Assembly: GCA_009760855.2 (NCBI GenBank)
Contig: WPIO01000036.1
Coordinates: forward strand, 3,167,001-3,231,000
Source: Cristatella mucedo
Taxonomy: Eukaryota; Bryozoa; Phylactolaemata; Cristatellidae
Reading direction: 5' to 3'
Length of the DNA: 64,000 nt
Both the position numbers and the translations under genes were made by a program. The notes beneath the pieces were generated by a model. That model had not been told where the DNA came from. It saw only the letters and a program-made list of their open reading frames with translations, and did not search any database. This document shows, one piece after another, positions 43,791-55,544 of the stretch. Each line of letters opens with the position of its first letter. Positions within the stretch are counted from its first letter, which is position 1.

Positions 43791-44194
43791 CGCTTGGCTT
43801 CAATCAAGCTGGCGAACAGAGAGCAAGTTCGTAATTATTTATTTCCAGCGGTCGCCCGCCAGCAGACTGCACGCGGCCGCCTAACGATTACCTCCACGGC
43901 TGACGGTCACTTTGCGGCCGCAAAACTGGGCGGCTGGAGCCACCCATTAACCGGTCGACAGCTGAAATGGGATCGGAGGATTAAATTAGACGTGGCACCT
44001 CGCAATAATCGCGAAATTTCAGCGCCTAGCAGCGCCTTCGCTGAACAGTATTTGCGGTTGACTCATTCGAAGTCGTAGGTTTGTTTTTTTAGTATCAACA
44101 CCGTAATTTAGTAGATTTTAGAAATCGTATCTTCTAAGCATTCTGCGGCTCTATGGTCAATAGACGCTAGGTATATAATCGTTGCACATTTAGC
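43791..44194. other. No gene recognised
   Basis: GC content falls sharply after about 43900. An open frame at 43794-44078 has no family resemblance. No terminator or clear polyadenylation signal was identified. Confidence 0.4.
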
Positions 44195-44370
44195 CTTTAC
44201 TAATTAAAGCGAGAAAGTCCGTCACTCAAGCGGCAAGATAGCGCATAGGTGTCTTCCGTGACTGAACTACTATGACTCAGCGAGTCCGCATGCATTGAGC
44301 TGCTTGTAATAATCATAATATTACATTTGTATATTGCCCTCAGAGAACTTAATCTCATAAAAAGTAGGGT
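44195..44370 (-). repeat. Interspersed repeat C joined to a LINE tail
   Basis: The first part matches 33905-34110. It is followed by TTGCCCTCAGAGAACTTAATC, a reversed L2-like tail. Strand is that of the tail. Confidence 0.55.
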
Positions 44371-44628
44371 GCTCTAAAGCTGATGCTGAAAATTATTTGC
44401 AACGGTGCGATTATTCTATTGACCTATTCTATATTATATATTCTATATTATTCTATTGAACCGACGGGCTTCGCTTCTTATGGTGGCAAAAGGGTCATAG
44501 TTTATTGGTAGCGGTCGAATTCGGCGGGCTTGTGCTGCCTGACTCGGCTGACTCAACCATGTGAACACGGTACAAACGACTGCCCATAATGCGTTGTTTT
44601 GCGTGGATGCGTGTGTCGGTGTGTGTGT

Positions 44629-44678
44629 TGTTTGTGTGTGTGTGTGCGTGCGTGTGTGTGTGTGTGTGTGTGCGTGTG
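44629..44678. repeat. (TG)n with GCGTGC interruptions
   Basis: About 25 dinucleotide units with two short breaks. Confidence 0.9.
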
Positions 44679-45194
44679 ACCCATTAGTGAGGGACTCGAC
44701 ATTATTACTGGGACTTTCACTCACGTGTATGTTACTTATGCTGTCCCTTAGCTGTCAAGCTCTGGGGGAGATGCGTGTACAACTCGTATCTATTGTATAG
44801 TGTTTTCTAGCATGACTCGATCGGCTCAGGGAGGCCAGGTTGCCAGGAGTTTTGCAGGCGCCTAACATTGACGTCAATTGCGGGTGAACGTAAGTCGCTA
44901 GCTGAATGACGTAGTCGTGATTATTCGCCAGCACTATTAGGAAGCCGAGAGCACCATTTCGTTTTTAATTCGGTACCAAATTTTACTTGTAATTGCTGTG
45001 TAGTGGTTGAGCGCCACTGACCTTGGCCCCCTTTTCCTCTAGCCGACGATAGCCTCTCTTCAAAACGACCACCGGGAGCGGGCGCCGGTGGCGTGCAGTT
45101 CCGCCAACCTTACCAGTCACGTGTGGAAAATATCGCTGCCCGCCACCCTTGAAGCGAAACGCTTCGAAGGTTCGCGCCGTCAGGAAATGGAATA

Positions 45195-45375
45195 GAATGT
45201 ATCTTCGTCTGTAGCTCCACAAAGCCATAAAGACTATGTGGGCGTTACGCAGGAGAGTTTCGTATTGCGAATTCGCAGCCTAAGCGGCTTTCGGTATGCA
45301 TTCGGTGGCCAGCAGACTTCGTCTCACGAAACAAAGAGAGAAAGTGGGAAGCAGAACAGAGTCAGGAGAGCGGTC
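45195..45375 (-). mobile_element. LINE family B 3' fragment
   Basis: TCTTCGTCTGTAGCTCCAC, CGCAGGAGAGTTTCG, GGCTTTCGGTATGCATTCGG and ACTTCGTCTCACGAAACAAA match the copies at 20845 and 53835. Confidence 0.75.
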
Positions 45376-46429
45376 GGGAGGTGGGCGCTCCGGTAGCTAC
45401 TCCCTCGAAAGCGGACCAGCCCGAGTGCTGTCTGCCGCCGCGGCGAAGGCGCCCGCTTCTTCAGGTCGCAGCCTTCCAAGGGGCCTCTAAGCCCCCTCCC
45501 CCCAAGCACGTTGCCCGTGAGCCTGGCAGCAGGTTCTACTCATTTGACGCTAAAACATTTGCGTAGTACGTGCAGGCTTCGAGCCAAGTCCACAGTGACA
45601 ATTGGCGTAGTGCATCGTCGGCTACGTGTTGTTTACACGCCTTTGATCGGCGCTTGTCTTATGTGCACACTTGCAAACGCTTGCAGAAACGCTCTGCTCG
45701 CGCCCAGAGATTAAATTGCTATGGTGCACACACAGCGGAACCAGCGAGTGCGTTTATCGGCGTACCGCGACCTGTCTGCGACACCGCGAGAGACGCAAGT
45801 GTCGCGTGGCCTTGGTTTCAATTCTGTCCAGCGGCAGAATATATTGGCTTTGCAGAGGACACGGAGCTTTTACGGATTTTAGCAGCGTGGTTAGCGCGCC
45901 TTGAAGCAACAGCAAAATTTGGGGAACAAACAAATAATTACAACAAAACAATAACTATACTTTTTTATAGCGCCTCGTGAGAATTGAGTCCCTTACCGGG
46001 CACTGTGCATAAGCTGTCTTGTCAGATGCACTTTCCGCTAGTCATCAGGCTGTCTGTCGGCCCTCTCACACGAACGAGTTCCTTCCTTGACACAGACACC
46101 CTGTGCACGGTCGTGGTGACAGCATTCGCCCGAAGGGCATTGGCTATCGTAGAAGCAAAACTGTATTGTCCCCTGAAATTTGCAACTCGCCGCATAAAAT
46201 ATCCGTTCCGTCAACGCTAGTCTTCGGTATACATTTTTCCTAAGGCTGCGGCTTCCCTTACTACTGCTAGATTAAGCTAAAAAAAAGAACATGCGTGGTT
46301 AGATCACAAGAACGTGTAAATGGGGCTGCCTGCGAACTCGAGTTCCACTTGATGGACTTGGATCGGTGTGAGGAAGCTTAGGTTACCTCTGCAGGAGGCG
46401 TTGACGCGTCTGTACCTACGTCAAAATAA

Positions 46430-46570
46430 ATATAATTCATTTGTATAGCGCCCCAAGAGAACTTAATCTCGATTCAGGTGCTTCGCATATGCCACGGGGC
46501 TCGAGCCCACGACCTCAGCCAGATCTTGGTCGGGGCGAGCACCTTAACCGCTGGACCAAACCAGCTCTAC
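46430..46570 (-). mobile_element. SINE S1, complete reverse copy
   Basis: Plus reading: AATTCATTTGTATAGCGCCC, AGAGAACTTAATCTC, CACGGGGCTCGAGCCCACGA, GCACCTTAACCGCTGGACC. Close to the copies at 1360 and 57593. Confidence 0.9.
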
Positions 46571-46624
46571 GTCAGGGAAACGTTAACGCGTCTGCACCAA
46601 CATTCCCCAGCATTCCGAAAATTT

Positions 46625-46690
46625 GACTTGTAATAAGAATAATAACACACTGATATGGCACCCTCAGAGAACTTTCTCTCTTTCTAGCCA
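46625..46690 (-). mobile_element. LINE family A tail fragment
   Basis: TGGCACCCTCAGAGAACTTT and TCTCTTTCTAGCCACTTTA. Its pyrimidine-rich sequence lies just before the candidate acceptor at 46714. Confidence 0.6.
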
Positions 46691-46714
46691 CTTTATTTTT
46701 AGTCTTTCCTGTAG

Positions 46715-46835
46715 GCACAGCAGCAAAGCTGTCTACGACCGCTGTCTGAGGCAGTCATCACAGACTGCTGCAACAGACACGGACAGATATCTATTCGAAG
46801 CAAGCAGCTGCGTTGGACCTGCAATCGGCCCAGAC
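46715..46835 (+). CDS. Candidate exon with open 3' extension
   Basis: Acceptor TCTTTCCTGTAG, one base then 40 codons (HSSKAVYDRCLRQSSQTAAT, DTDRYLFEASSCVGPAIGPD), possible donor GTGAGA, phase 0. It enters in phase 2 and so could replace 43685-43790 after exon 42893-43012. Without splicing, the frame stays open through a 14-G run to a stop at 47108, giving an Arg-rich end (RRPQRKRSRDGE). The product is unknown. Confidence 0.38.
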
Positions 46836-47108
46836 GTGAGAGCTATTAATGGCAGCGTGTCTCGGGGGGGGGGGGGGCGGCGGGGCGCTCTTCATTTTAG
46901 GAGGCTTCCTTGCTCCTACGAGGTTCTCGAGGATGCGAGGAGGCCACAGAGGAAGAGGAGCCGCGATGGCGAGTGCTTACCGCTGTCGCTTCGGCGGCGA
47001 GGCTCGCCAAGGCCACGGCCAGTAGGCAGACGACGCTCAGACGACGCATTCTCCGAGCTGACCGAGGGGGGAGCCACTGAGTGCAGGCGGGCGCTAGCCT
47101 CTAGCTGA

Positions 47109-47774
47109 CTGTCTGTTTGACTTCTGCGCCGCTGCGTGAACGCGAGCAGCTGTTCAGATAACTCGATAGGGCGTCAGTCGTTGGGCCTTCTTCGTTACGC
47201 AACGCCGAACCGGGGCCACACTGCCGCATCGCTGTTCGGAGGCGTGACGCCGCTAGGCTAAGTTGTGGACTTTTCCGTTTGTCCGACTGCTCCCCGCCTC
47301 GCCCATTTGGCGGCTCAATCCGGCGGCTTGCAGCTGAAAGGGCACAAAAAGAGCAGTAATCTTATTAAGGCTCGGCCACTCGGCGCCAGCGTGAACGCTT
47401 TGAGCTACCGCACGGTACACCTGTATATTGAAGCGCGTCAGTGCCAAAGCTGCCAGATCGGAACATGCTTGACATTATTAGAGATATTACTGATTGATGT
47501 AACAATTCTGAACCCGGTGTCGTAATTTAGGGTTTAGACTCTTTAAGAAAGCTACTTAAAAATTGGGCCTCTCAGTTGTGGTTTAGGCTTTATACGTGAA
47601 TTTTAAGCTACTGTCGTTGAATTGCGGATATGGTCCTCTGTAGCTTTGGAATATATTGCTTTGCATTAACGACACAACTTGTTTTTAAGATGCATTATAA
47701 AGATTTTGGTGTACATGATTGCTTCCGTAATATCTGCAAGTGGCACCGTATTTTAAGGTGCGGCTTCAACGAAT
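47109..47774. other. No gene recognised
   Basis: An 86-codon open frame at 47265-47525 and its surroundings match no family I know. Confidence 0.4.
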
Positions 47775-47925
47775 CGTCAGCCCAGTGGTTAAGACGCTCG
47801 CCCCGATCTGGTCGTGGGCTTGAGTCCCGTGGCCTATTTGAAGCGCCTGAATAAAGATCTAGTTCTGTTAGGACGCTATACAAATGAATTATATTTATTT
47901 TTTAATTATTTTTAGATATAATTTG
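47775..47925 (+). mobile_element. SINE S1 copy, diverged
   Basis: CAGTGGTTAAGACGCTCGCC, GTGGGCTTGAGTCCCGTGG, GACGCTATACAAATGAATTA. One internal stretch of the head is deleted. Confidence 0.8.
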
Positions 47926-48114
47926 AAGCGCTAGCTCCAACAATGTCGGTCACGTGTCTGCAGGGACTAGCAAGGTTAGTTTCGCTGTATTTGTAGCGAA
48001 GGACATTCAGGAACCGATTAGCGCATTAGCAAATAATGGATACTGCGTCTGCTAAAGTTGTGGAAGTAGCAGCAGTTGCTTTGACCTTAGCTGCTGTGAA
48101 GCGTTGTTATTAGT

Positions 48115-48530
48115 TAATAACAATAATAATAAATCAATAAATTTGACATGGCGCCATCAGAGAACTCAATTTCTTACTAGGTACTCTTTACATTTGCTGG
48201 AAATGAAGCATGATCGGCTGGTTAGTGGTAGCATCCTCAATAAACAACAAGAATGACATGGTTAGGGGTGGCATGCACAGGTAGTGGCAGCATGCACGAG
48301 GTCAGCACGCAAAGGACGAAGCACAAGGACCCACTAAATGCTGTGGTAAATAGATGCGTTTTTAATTTCTTTTTAACTGTGATCAAGTCGGGGGATGTCG
48401 TGACGCAAGTCGCAAGTAAGTTCCAGGCTTTGGGAGCAGACGAACTAATCGCACGGTCTCCAAAGAATTTGAGGTTCGTGCCAGGTATAGGTAAACGATT
48501 AGATCACTTCCGGAACAGAATCTCTGGTTT
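48115..48530 (-). mobile_element. LINE family A, 3' part
   Basis: ATGGCGCCATCAGAGAACTC tail, 3'UTR block GACATGGTTAGGGGTGGCAT, then the reversed C-terminus (TTCCAGGCTTTGGGAGCAGA). Breaks off near 48530. Confidence 0.8.
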
Positions 48531-48973
48531 CCCAAAGATATTGCGCTTCCCTAGTGGATGCCGTACCTTCATTGCAAGAAGCCTGCACTGTCGCACAAAA
48601 AAATTGTTCGGCCCGTCTGCGGGCCGGCAGAGAAGTCGGCGGGCGAGTTCGCAGGGAGACCGAGCTACGGGTACATCTAACCGATCGGCCAGGAGAGAAA
48701 CGGACGCAGGCGCTACTCGTGGACAGTGGATACTGGCAAGCAGAGGGAAAGCAGTCGCGTCGATCCGATCAACTACGGTCCGAGCTACGACGTTTTGCAC
48801 CCGCCCTGGCCAGCAATGCGGTCGCAGTGACGCGAAGCGTTTTGGCCGCAGCCTCTCCACCACTCGAACTTCTTGCTTGCGCATAAACTTAGTGGACACT
48901 CGCATGCCGCTCTCCCTCCAAAAACTTGGTAGCCCGGATTTTGTTGTAGCCTCATGTTCATGCGATGGCCTTC

Positions 48974-48975
<2 letters not shown>
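48531..48975. other. Open but unrecognised sequence
   Basis: A 252-codon plus frame starts inside the LINE at 48253 and crosses here; a minus frame of 133 codons overlaps. Neither resembles a known protein, and the plus frame runs into TA repeats, so I do not call a gene. Confidence 0.35.
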
Positions 48976-48976
<1 letters not shown>

Positions 48977-49013
<37 letters not shown>

Positions 49014-49095
49014 GAACTATATATATATATATATATATATATAGTTCATTTATGAATGAACTATATATATATATATATATATATATAGTTCATTT
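48977..49095. repeat. TA array with nested palindromes
   Basis: Three TA tracts separated by AAATGAACTA and TAGTTCATTT, which are reverse complements of each other. The last TAGTTCATTT runs into the reversed tail of a SINE S1 copy. Confidence 0.92.
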
Positions 49096-49225
49096 GCATA
49101 GCGCCCCATGAGAACTTTTTTTGTATTCAGGCGCTTCACATATGCCACGGGGCTCAAGCTTACGACCTCAGCCAGACCTTGGTCACGTCGAGCACTAAAC
49201 TGCTGGACCAGACCAACTCGGCCTT
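49085..49225 (-). mobile_element. SINE S1, reverse copy
   Basis: AGTTCATTTGCATAGCGCCC, CACGGGGCTCAAGCTTACGA and AGCACTAAACTGCTGGACC. The B-box has a substitution. Confidence 0.85.
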
Positions 49226-51139
49226 TGATTTTGGCGGCTTTCCTTTGATGTCTGTTTGCGACCTCGCCCTTTGATATTTGATAATGAATTTCTGGGTCCT
49301 TTAATTTTAAGGATATCGAGTATGCAAGGGCAGAGGGGAGAGTTCGTGAGCGGGTGAGTTGGCTATTCAGTTGTACAGTTGGTGAGAGCGTATCTGAGTG
49401 ACGGACAGTTGGCGAGAGCGAGTGAGATAAAATTAACCTTCGAGGCCTTCGTGGCCTCGTGGGAGTGCGGAGTTGTGCCGGTGCGTTCTTTCGGGTGCGT
49501 TTCATTGCGGTGTGCTTCATCTGTGCTGTATTCGTCTTACATTTGTTACGGGAGATGGATTCCGGCCTCGAGGGGCGTGCCACGTTTCGGAAAAATTTGA
49601 TCAAAGTTGGCTCAGTAAAGCTCTTTAATTCCTTAGACAAATTATATAGCTCTTACTTAAATCGTAGCTGTTAATTTTAGCAACTAGTTGAAATCTTGAA
49701 AAAAACGATGGAAGTCCATTTAGCTTCTTGCCGAAGGCACGTCGCCGGAAAGCGTCTTAATACGCTGTTATACGAACTTGAGGCTCGCCTCGCTCTGGAG
49801 TGCGCCCAAGGCAGCGCGCTGAAGGACCACCGCTCGGAAGGCGTCTTTTTAATATTTGTAAAACAATAGTTATCTATTTGGAAACTAGAAAATGTGACAC
49901 CCCCTGTAAAAAAGATAACCCGTGCGGGAACGACGCTGAGCTTGCACGCCTAGGCTGTGCCGCTCCCGGCAGCCGGTCCAGCCCTTCCTGAAAAATAACT
50001 GTCCCTTGTGGAGCAACACCTTGAATCTGCGAAGCCAGAAAATTCTCGCGAGCCACCACTTTGCATTGAATAGTTGCACAACATTCTTAAATCGAGTAGC
50101 CTCCTGTCTGGAGTCATGGCGGCCGCCCGGGAGGTCTGCCGGGCTAACGAAGTGGGGTGGGGGCTAAAGGCTCAATAGATGCCGCCCAGTTGGCCTCATT
50201 GAAACGACATATAACGTAATTTATCTCCCTCTTTAACTCCACAAAGCCACAAGAGCTAAGCGAGTGTAAATCAGGATCATCCTTCTAGGCCCGGCGGCAC
50301 CCTCCGGAGGCAGACCGCGAAGCTTTGCATTAAAATTGCACCATCAAGAAAGCCTCTCTAGGGTCTTACACAAAATTCCTTATATTCTTTTAAAAATAAA
50401 TGTGAACCTTTTTTGGAAACAGCCTGCGATTCTGCCCGTCTGGTGAGTCACCGATAAGGTAGGATTTTTAGCCACTCGTAAAATAATAATACTCCATTTT
50501 GGAAAGTCTGAATATATCTATTCCGAAAGAGCACCTCCCCGAAAGCCTTTTGAAAACCGCATTCAAAGGAGACTCCGCCCAATTTTAAGCGTGCAGCTGT
50601 GCCCCGCAGGCTATGTACCAAGCATGCAACGCATCTAAAATACTGGTCGCCTCTCCTCCGCTGGAGAAACAGCCGGAAGCAGCGCGAAGCCGAAGGGGCG
50701 CCATCCAGACCGAGGCTCTCGTGGCCCCATGACAGTTATGTGTGCGCCAAAAGCGCCCCTCGGCCGGCCTCTTCAGGCCTGTCTAAATAAAGAATTTGGG
50801 CCTCAGAAACTCTCAAAAAACTGCGATTGATCTTTTTTAGAATAACGAGAAGTCCTCTTGAAACTGACCCAGGAGCTTGTAGCTGAATGCGGGCCTAGCT
50901 AGCACCCGAGAAGTTCTTCTAATCTCATCGCCTTGTGCGCGACGTTCGATAACCCCCCCCCCTCAAACCGCTCCTACGGCTGGCTACTGCAACCTACTGC
51001 AGCCCATTAGCCACATCAAGGACGGGGCGATCGGGGGGGGGGGGCTCCGAGCGTGGACAAAGATAACGTTACGGCAACGGGGATTAGGGCGGCTCTAGCA
51101 CTGAGTCCTAGCCCAGAACTAGAGCCGTTCGTTCATTAC
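49226..51139. other. No gene recognised
   Basis: Scattered open frames of 60-70 codons only. A partial LINE B tail (TAACTCCACAAAGCCAC) is at about 50215-50275. Confidence 0.4.
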
Positions 51140-51260
51140 GACCCGGGTTCATTGCGACCAATTACGAACCCACGACGTCGTGGGTTCGAGTACAGCAATT
51201 GGCGATCGTCTGTCGCCGACTGCAAGAGCCGGCGATGGCCTTTAAACCTCTTCTGCCACA
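51140..51260 (+). mobile_element. SINE-like family S2 with palindromic head
   Basis: GTCGTGGGTTCGAGTAC (B-box) then GGCGATCGTCTGTCGCC (hairpin). A perfect 24-bp palindrome at 51165-51188, half-site CGAACCCACGAC, covers the B-box. Confidence 0.5.
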
Positions 51261-52974
51261 ATGGAAATGAGGTCTTTGAATCAGCTCACCTTTATTTAAG
51301 AGCGAAACGCTGGCAAGCCGCGAGCACTGGCCCGCCCACGCTTGATGGATTGCTTGCGGCCCGCCCAATGTCGCGCCTGAGTCCAATGTCGCGCCATGCT
51401 GCGGTTTCGCGGCTAGGCTAGCATATGTGTGGGCAAGGGTCCTCGTGCGGCAGGCGCGGTAAGTGGCCGGGCAGATGCGATCGGGACTCGTGAAAGGCCA
51501 TTCCGCGGCGTTGGTGATGTGGCGGCGTCGGGCCACTACACCACACACGCATTTTTTGAAGTAATCAAAAATTATTTGTGTATGCGTTTATGGTCGTGCC
51601 CGAGAGAGCGGCTGTGGCAGCCCAGGCCGGCCGACCATTCTGCCACAAACCCTACGGGAGGAGGGGGGCTTTTTACGCCCCGCCCCTCGCCGCCCTCCCT
51701 CTGCCACTCCCCTCCCCACGCCCTTACCCTTCGCGGTAGATGCATGCCGTACGTAATGCAGGTACGAACGGAGACAGTAGCGGAAGACCGAGAGGTCACT
51801 AATCAATGAGGCATTAAAAATAGTTTGGCGACAAGGACGATGGCGAGCATTCTATTGGAAGAGGCAACAGTTGCTTTCGCCCACCTGAGCAGAAGTCAGC
51901 TCCGCGAATCAGCGCTCTGCTGCAGGAGACGGTGGACGTTGCTGAGCTTATCTCTGATCTATCCTCGCTCTGGTTAATCCGATTTATCCTCGCTCTGGTT
52001 AATTCGATTTATCCACAGCTGTTCTATGGCCAGAGACGGCAAAGAGCGGTGCGACTTTTGGTCGAGTCCTCGTGCTCATGGCAGACAGCACGAGGAAGAA
52101 ATTGCTTTTACGCGAGCATATTTCAACCCATTGTGAACGTGCTTAATTTAACAAAAAACTCGTGAGGGCTGATCGTATCCTAAGCCCTCGTCTTTTACCG
52201 GGCTTCGAAAAGGTCACGGTCGCTAGCTCAGTTTGGTTGACGCAACAAGCCAAGGAGCGTGTTGCAGTTTACACAGCATGCAATTGCTACGGGAATTTGC
52301 CTTGGCGGCTAAATATAGGGTGTCGAAAACAGAAAAGTGACTCCGGAATATTAGTAAAGAGGAATTGCCAAGATATATTTCGCATATTTGGTTGATTTTA
52401 ATTAGCTCAAACCTTTGCTGCTACGGCATTAATTCGCCAGAAAAGTATTCATATTGTATTTTATCTAATTCTCGCTGTAAGGAATTGATCCACAAGTGCA
52501 TAATCATAATGCAGATTGGCATAATTTCAGTGCGCTATCTCGTGCTTATAGGGCTTCGACATTCGCCAGGACCAACACAGTAAGGGAAATGCAATGAAAA
52601 GAAAATAACTGATCGAATAGAAATCTAAAGAAAGCTCGACATGTCATGAAAGCAGCAAGTTACAGTCTTCACTAGTACGGAGAGTACTTCTGTAAGAAAT
52701 CCTACAAATAAAAGAGAAACCGAATTAAATGCGTCAAGCAGTGGACAGGACAGAGTGCGAGCGCCAGTCTGCTGCCGCCGTCTTGCAACCGGCCACGATT
52801 TGCAATAGCTGCGTCGCAGCTGTCACGTGTCACGAGGAAGCCATGGAGGCGGCCCGTGCTCGTGTCCATCGTTTGCTTTTTAGGGTACCGCAGTGCGAAA
52901 AAGAAGTTTGCCGAATTTGATTGCAAGAGCGTACAGCGATGTAGCGAGTCTAAATATCCCCGTGGACCAATTTT

Positions 52975-52975
<1 letters not shown>
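51261..52975. other. No gene recognised
   Basis: GC-rich to about 51800, then AT-rich. Open frames at 51429-51809 (plus) and 51162-51548 (minus) overlap each other and have no family resemblance. Confidence 0.4.

Positions 52976-53009
<34 letters not shown>
52976..53009. repeat. (CT)n microsatellite
   Basis: About 17 CT units. Confidence 0.95.
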
Positions 53010-53010
<1 letters not shown>

Positions 53011-53834
53011 GTCTTTCAGCGTTCAAAGCGGCAGCCGTAGCAGGGTCAAGAAGTGCTCGAAACTGTAGTTCATGATTCATGAAAATATGTGCGAGTGAAA
53101 CGTTTGGCCCTGCAAAACTAGGTCTGAGTGGCCGCTCGACAGCGGGTAGGAAAGTTACTTCGCACAATCGTAGCTAAGTACGGCATCAATCATGTGTAAA
53201 CACGACAATCTGCGCCAGCGAACTAAACCCGTTTTGTTTCTGCTGAGGTTAGATGTCTACCTGTAGTTTACTTATGGAACAGATATCGCGCCTCTGATAG
53301 GAAAAATTTTCAGGCGATTACTCAGCCGAGCCAATGAGACTGTCCTGTGCCATTTCTGGTGCTTTTCAACCATTGCTAAGGCTAAAGTCGAAATGAGTTT
53401 AGAAAAAGTTAGAAGATTTCGAACGTCAACGTTTAATCTTTACAAGCACTTTGCGTCCTTCAGGAATGGCCTGCATTGAAAGCTCTGCCCTCAGCTCTAA
53501 GTCTTCGGAGGTTACCTTTTGCGGCAGGCAGCGCCACCATTGCCGTCGCCCAGTCATTTGTATTTCGCGTTTACATAATACAGAACCTCCAAGGGTTTTA
53601 TTGAACCTTAATAAAGCTACTAGAACACTATGCCGGTCTCTTATCAGAGATTTGCTCTCCTCTTGGTCCAGTCCACATTTTTGTCAGGAAAGTAAGAGAG
53701 TTCTCCCACCCAAGAAAATGAGCCGCTACCCCGACAGATGCTGGCCTGATTAATTCACCTCTTCTAAGCATATTAAAAATCATAACTCAAATCCTGGTCT
53801 GAGTGAACTCGCTCACACTTTCCTACATGCTATG
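53010..53834. other. No gene recognised
   Basis: A 100-codon plus frame at 53451-53753 has no similarity that I can name. The 3' end of the bHLH gene may lie in this or the neighbouring stretch, but no exon was found. Confidence 0.35.
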
Positions 53835-54060
53835 TAATATATCTCCGTCTGTAACACTACTAAACCACAAAGACTATGTGGTTGTTACGCAGGAGAGTTT
53901 TTTGTATAGTGCACTCACAGCCTAAGCGGCTTTCGGTACGCATTCGGTAGCTTAGAGACTTCGTCTCACGCAATAAAGAGAAATTGGGAAGCATGGCAGA
54001 GTCAGAAGAGCAGTCGAGGTAGTGAGTAGCATGGAATCCAGCGTGCAGTATTGAAGTCAA
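53835..54060 (-). mobile_element. LINE family B 3' fragment
   Basis: TCTCCGTCTGTAACACTAC, GGCTTTCGGTACGCATTCGG, CTTCGTCTCACGCAATAAAG and GAGGTAGTGAGTAGCATGG, in the same order as at 20845. Confidence 0.78.
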
Positions 54061-55402
54061 TAGTCCTTTTGAAGCAGCTCCACTTTTGTTTTGGGGCATA
54101 TAACTGTTCGTTTTGTTTGCTGGATAACAGTTGGTGGACGCTTTTCTCGAGAAAAATCAGATTACCATTTAGCTGGAGCCTCAAACTCGTAGCGTCAGCA
54201 GGAACTTCGTCCGTGTTAGTTGCATTAAAAGCCACTTCGACAGTGCTCCGACTGACGAGCAGACAGAAATGTGTGCGCACGAAACTCCAGAGGCCTTTTT
54301 TTTAAATGGCCAGATTAAATGCAAAGCTCTGTATCCTGCTATTTCCACAGGCATTCTAAAAAGACTTGCCTAAAGGAACACCTATAGGTGGCCGGAGGTG
54401 CCTTTAGGGCCTCCGTACTCTGGCCTTCAGGCCAATTGTCTCGAGACGGAGGTGGACTATTTTATCTCCGGTGTCGCACGGGTACGAGAACATGCTTGCA
54501 GCGCAGAATTAATGCTTATTGGAGCAGCAAAACATTGTCGTACTCAAAAAGAGCAAATTAAATGAAGCCGCAATAAATAACGGTATTCGAATTAATTAAG
54601 GCAATAAAAATAAGGCAGCGAAGTCGGCAAAAATAAATTAATAACGGGCGAAGCAGAGTTTCATGTTAGAGGCTCTGAGGTACTGAGCCCATATGGTATC
54701 TGGCAAGAAATCAAACTTAAGCGAGCATATTTTATATAGGCTTCAATCTTTACAGAGCCTAAAGGTTAGTTTGATGGCTTCTTTGAGCACAATTATTGAG
54801 TCTTTTACTCGACTTTTTCTTCTTAATTCCTGAAAATTGCTTGTGTTTTAGATGCTATTCAGATGCTGAGACTAATTTCTTATGTAAGTATCGCATTGTT
54901 AGAGACTAGATAAAAACGACAGAGGGGTTACGCGTACGAATAAACTCTAGAATTAGGCTTTTGGATCTTTTTAAAACCGACCTGACAACGAGCTCCCAAC
55001 GCGAAGCTAAGTATTATTTCTCTAGGAATATTCAAAGTATATTCTAAGTATGCGTTCGGTAGGAATTTTCTGGTTTCCAATTCATTGCGATTGATTAGCA
55101 TGCTGAGAGCATTCAGCCAATCGCTAGCAACTGCTTAGTTCTCCGAACACGTACCGTACGGTACTGTTTATGTCGTGGCCATATTGAGCTAGGCTTCAAG
55201 GGCTTACATGTCAACATCTAATGGAAGAAGCGAACTCTGACGATGCACGACGATTGGGAGACGTAGATTAACAGTAGAGTGAAAAAACTAAAACTATACC
55301 ACAAAATGGTAATCAGAACCTCCGCCGCAGCACTCAGCAGCAGCAGCTAGCGTGGGCGAAAAGGGTAGCCATGATTCGAGCCAATTAAAAAGTCGGACAT
55401 AC
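54061..55402. other. No gene recognised
   Basis: AT-rich with many stops. A minus frame at 54002-54280 overlaps the LINE B end. This lies 3' of the last visible bHLH exon and may contain its intron. Confidence 0.35.
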
Positions 55403-55544
55403 CCTGTCGTACTTTGTCCCAATTATCTGCTTGATGTACAAGATATACTGTGTTGCATACTCAAACACCGTGGCCTTGTCCGTCTTGTCCGTCATTCCAG
55501 GAATAAGCTCTCTCATCAACTGGCACGACTCCTTGATTCTGGAC
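55403..55544 (-). CDS. bHLH gene exon 3: helix 1, loop, helix 2
   Basis: 142 bases, acceptor TTCTCTGCAG, donor GTATGT on the minus strand. It completes an Arg codon with the previous exon and then reads SRIKESCQLMRELIPG, MTDKTDKATVFEYATQY, ILYIKQIIG. Leaves in phase 0. Confidence 0.85.

Noticed and set aside
47630-47854. 74-codon open frame ending in a SINE
   Set aside because: Its last third is SINE S1 sequence and the rest has no similarity.
48253-49011. 252-codon plus-strand open frame
   Set aside because: It begins inside an antisense LINE tail and ends in TA repeats read as Tyr-Ile. The middle resembles no protein.
54002-54280. Minus frame as the next bHLH exon
   Set aside because: It overlaps the LINE B fragment, and no acceptor enters in phase 0 as exon 55403-55544 needs.
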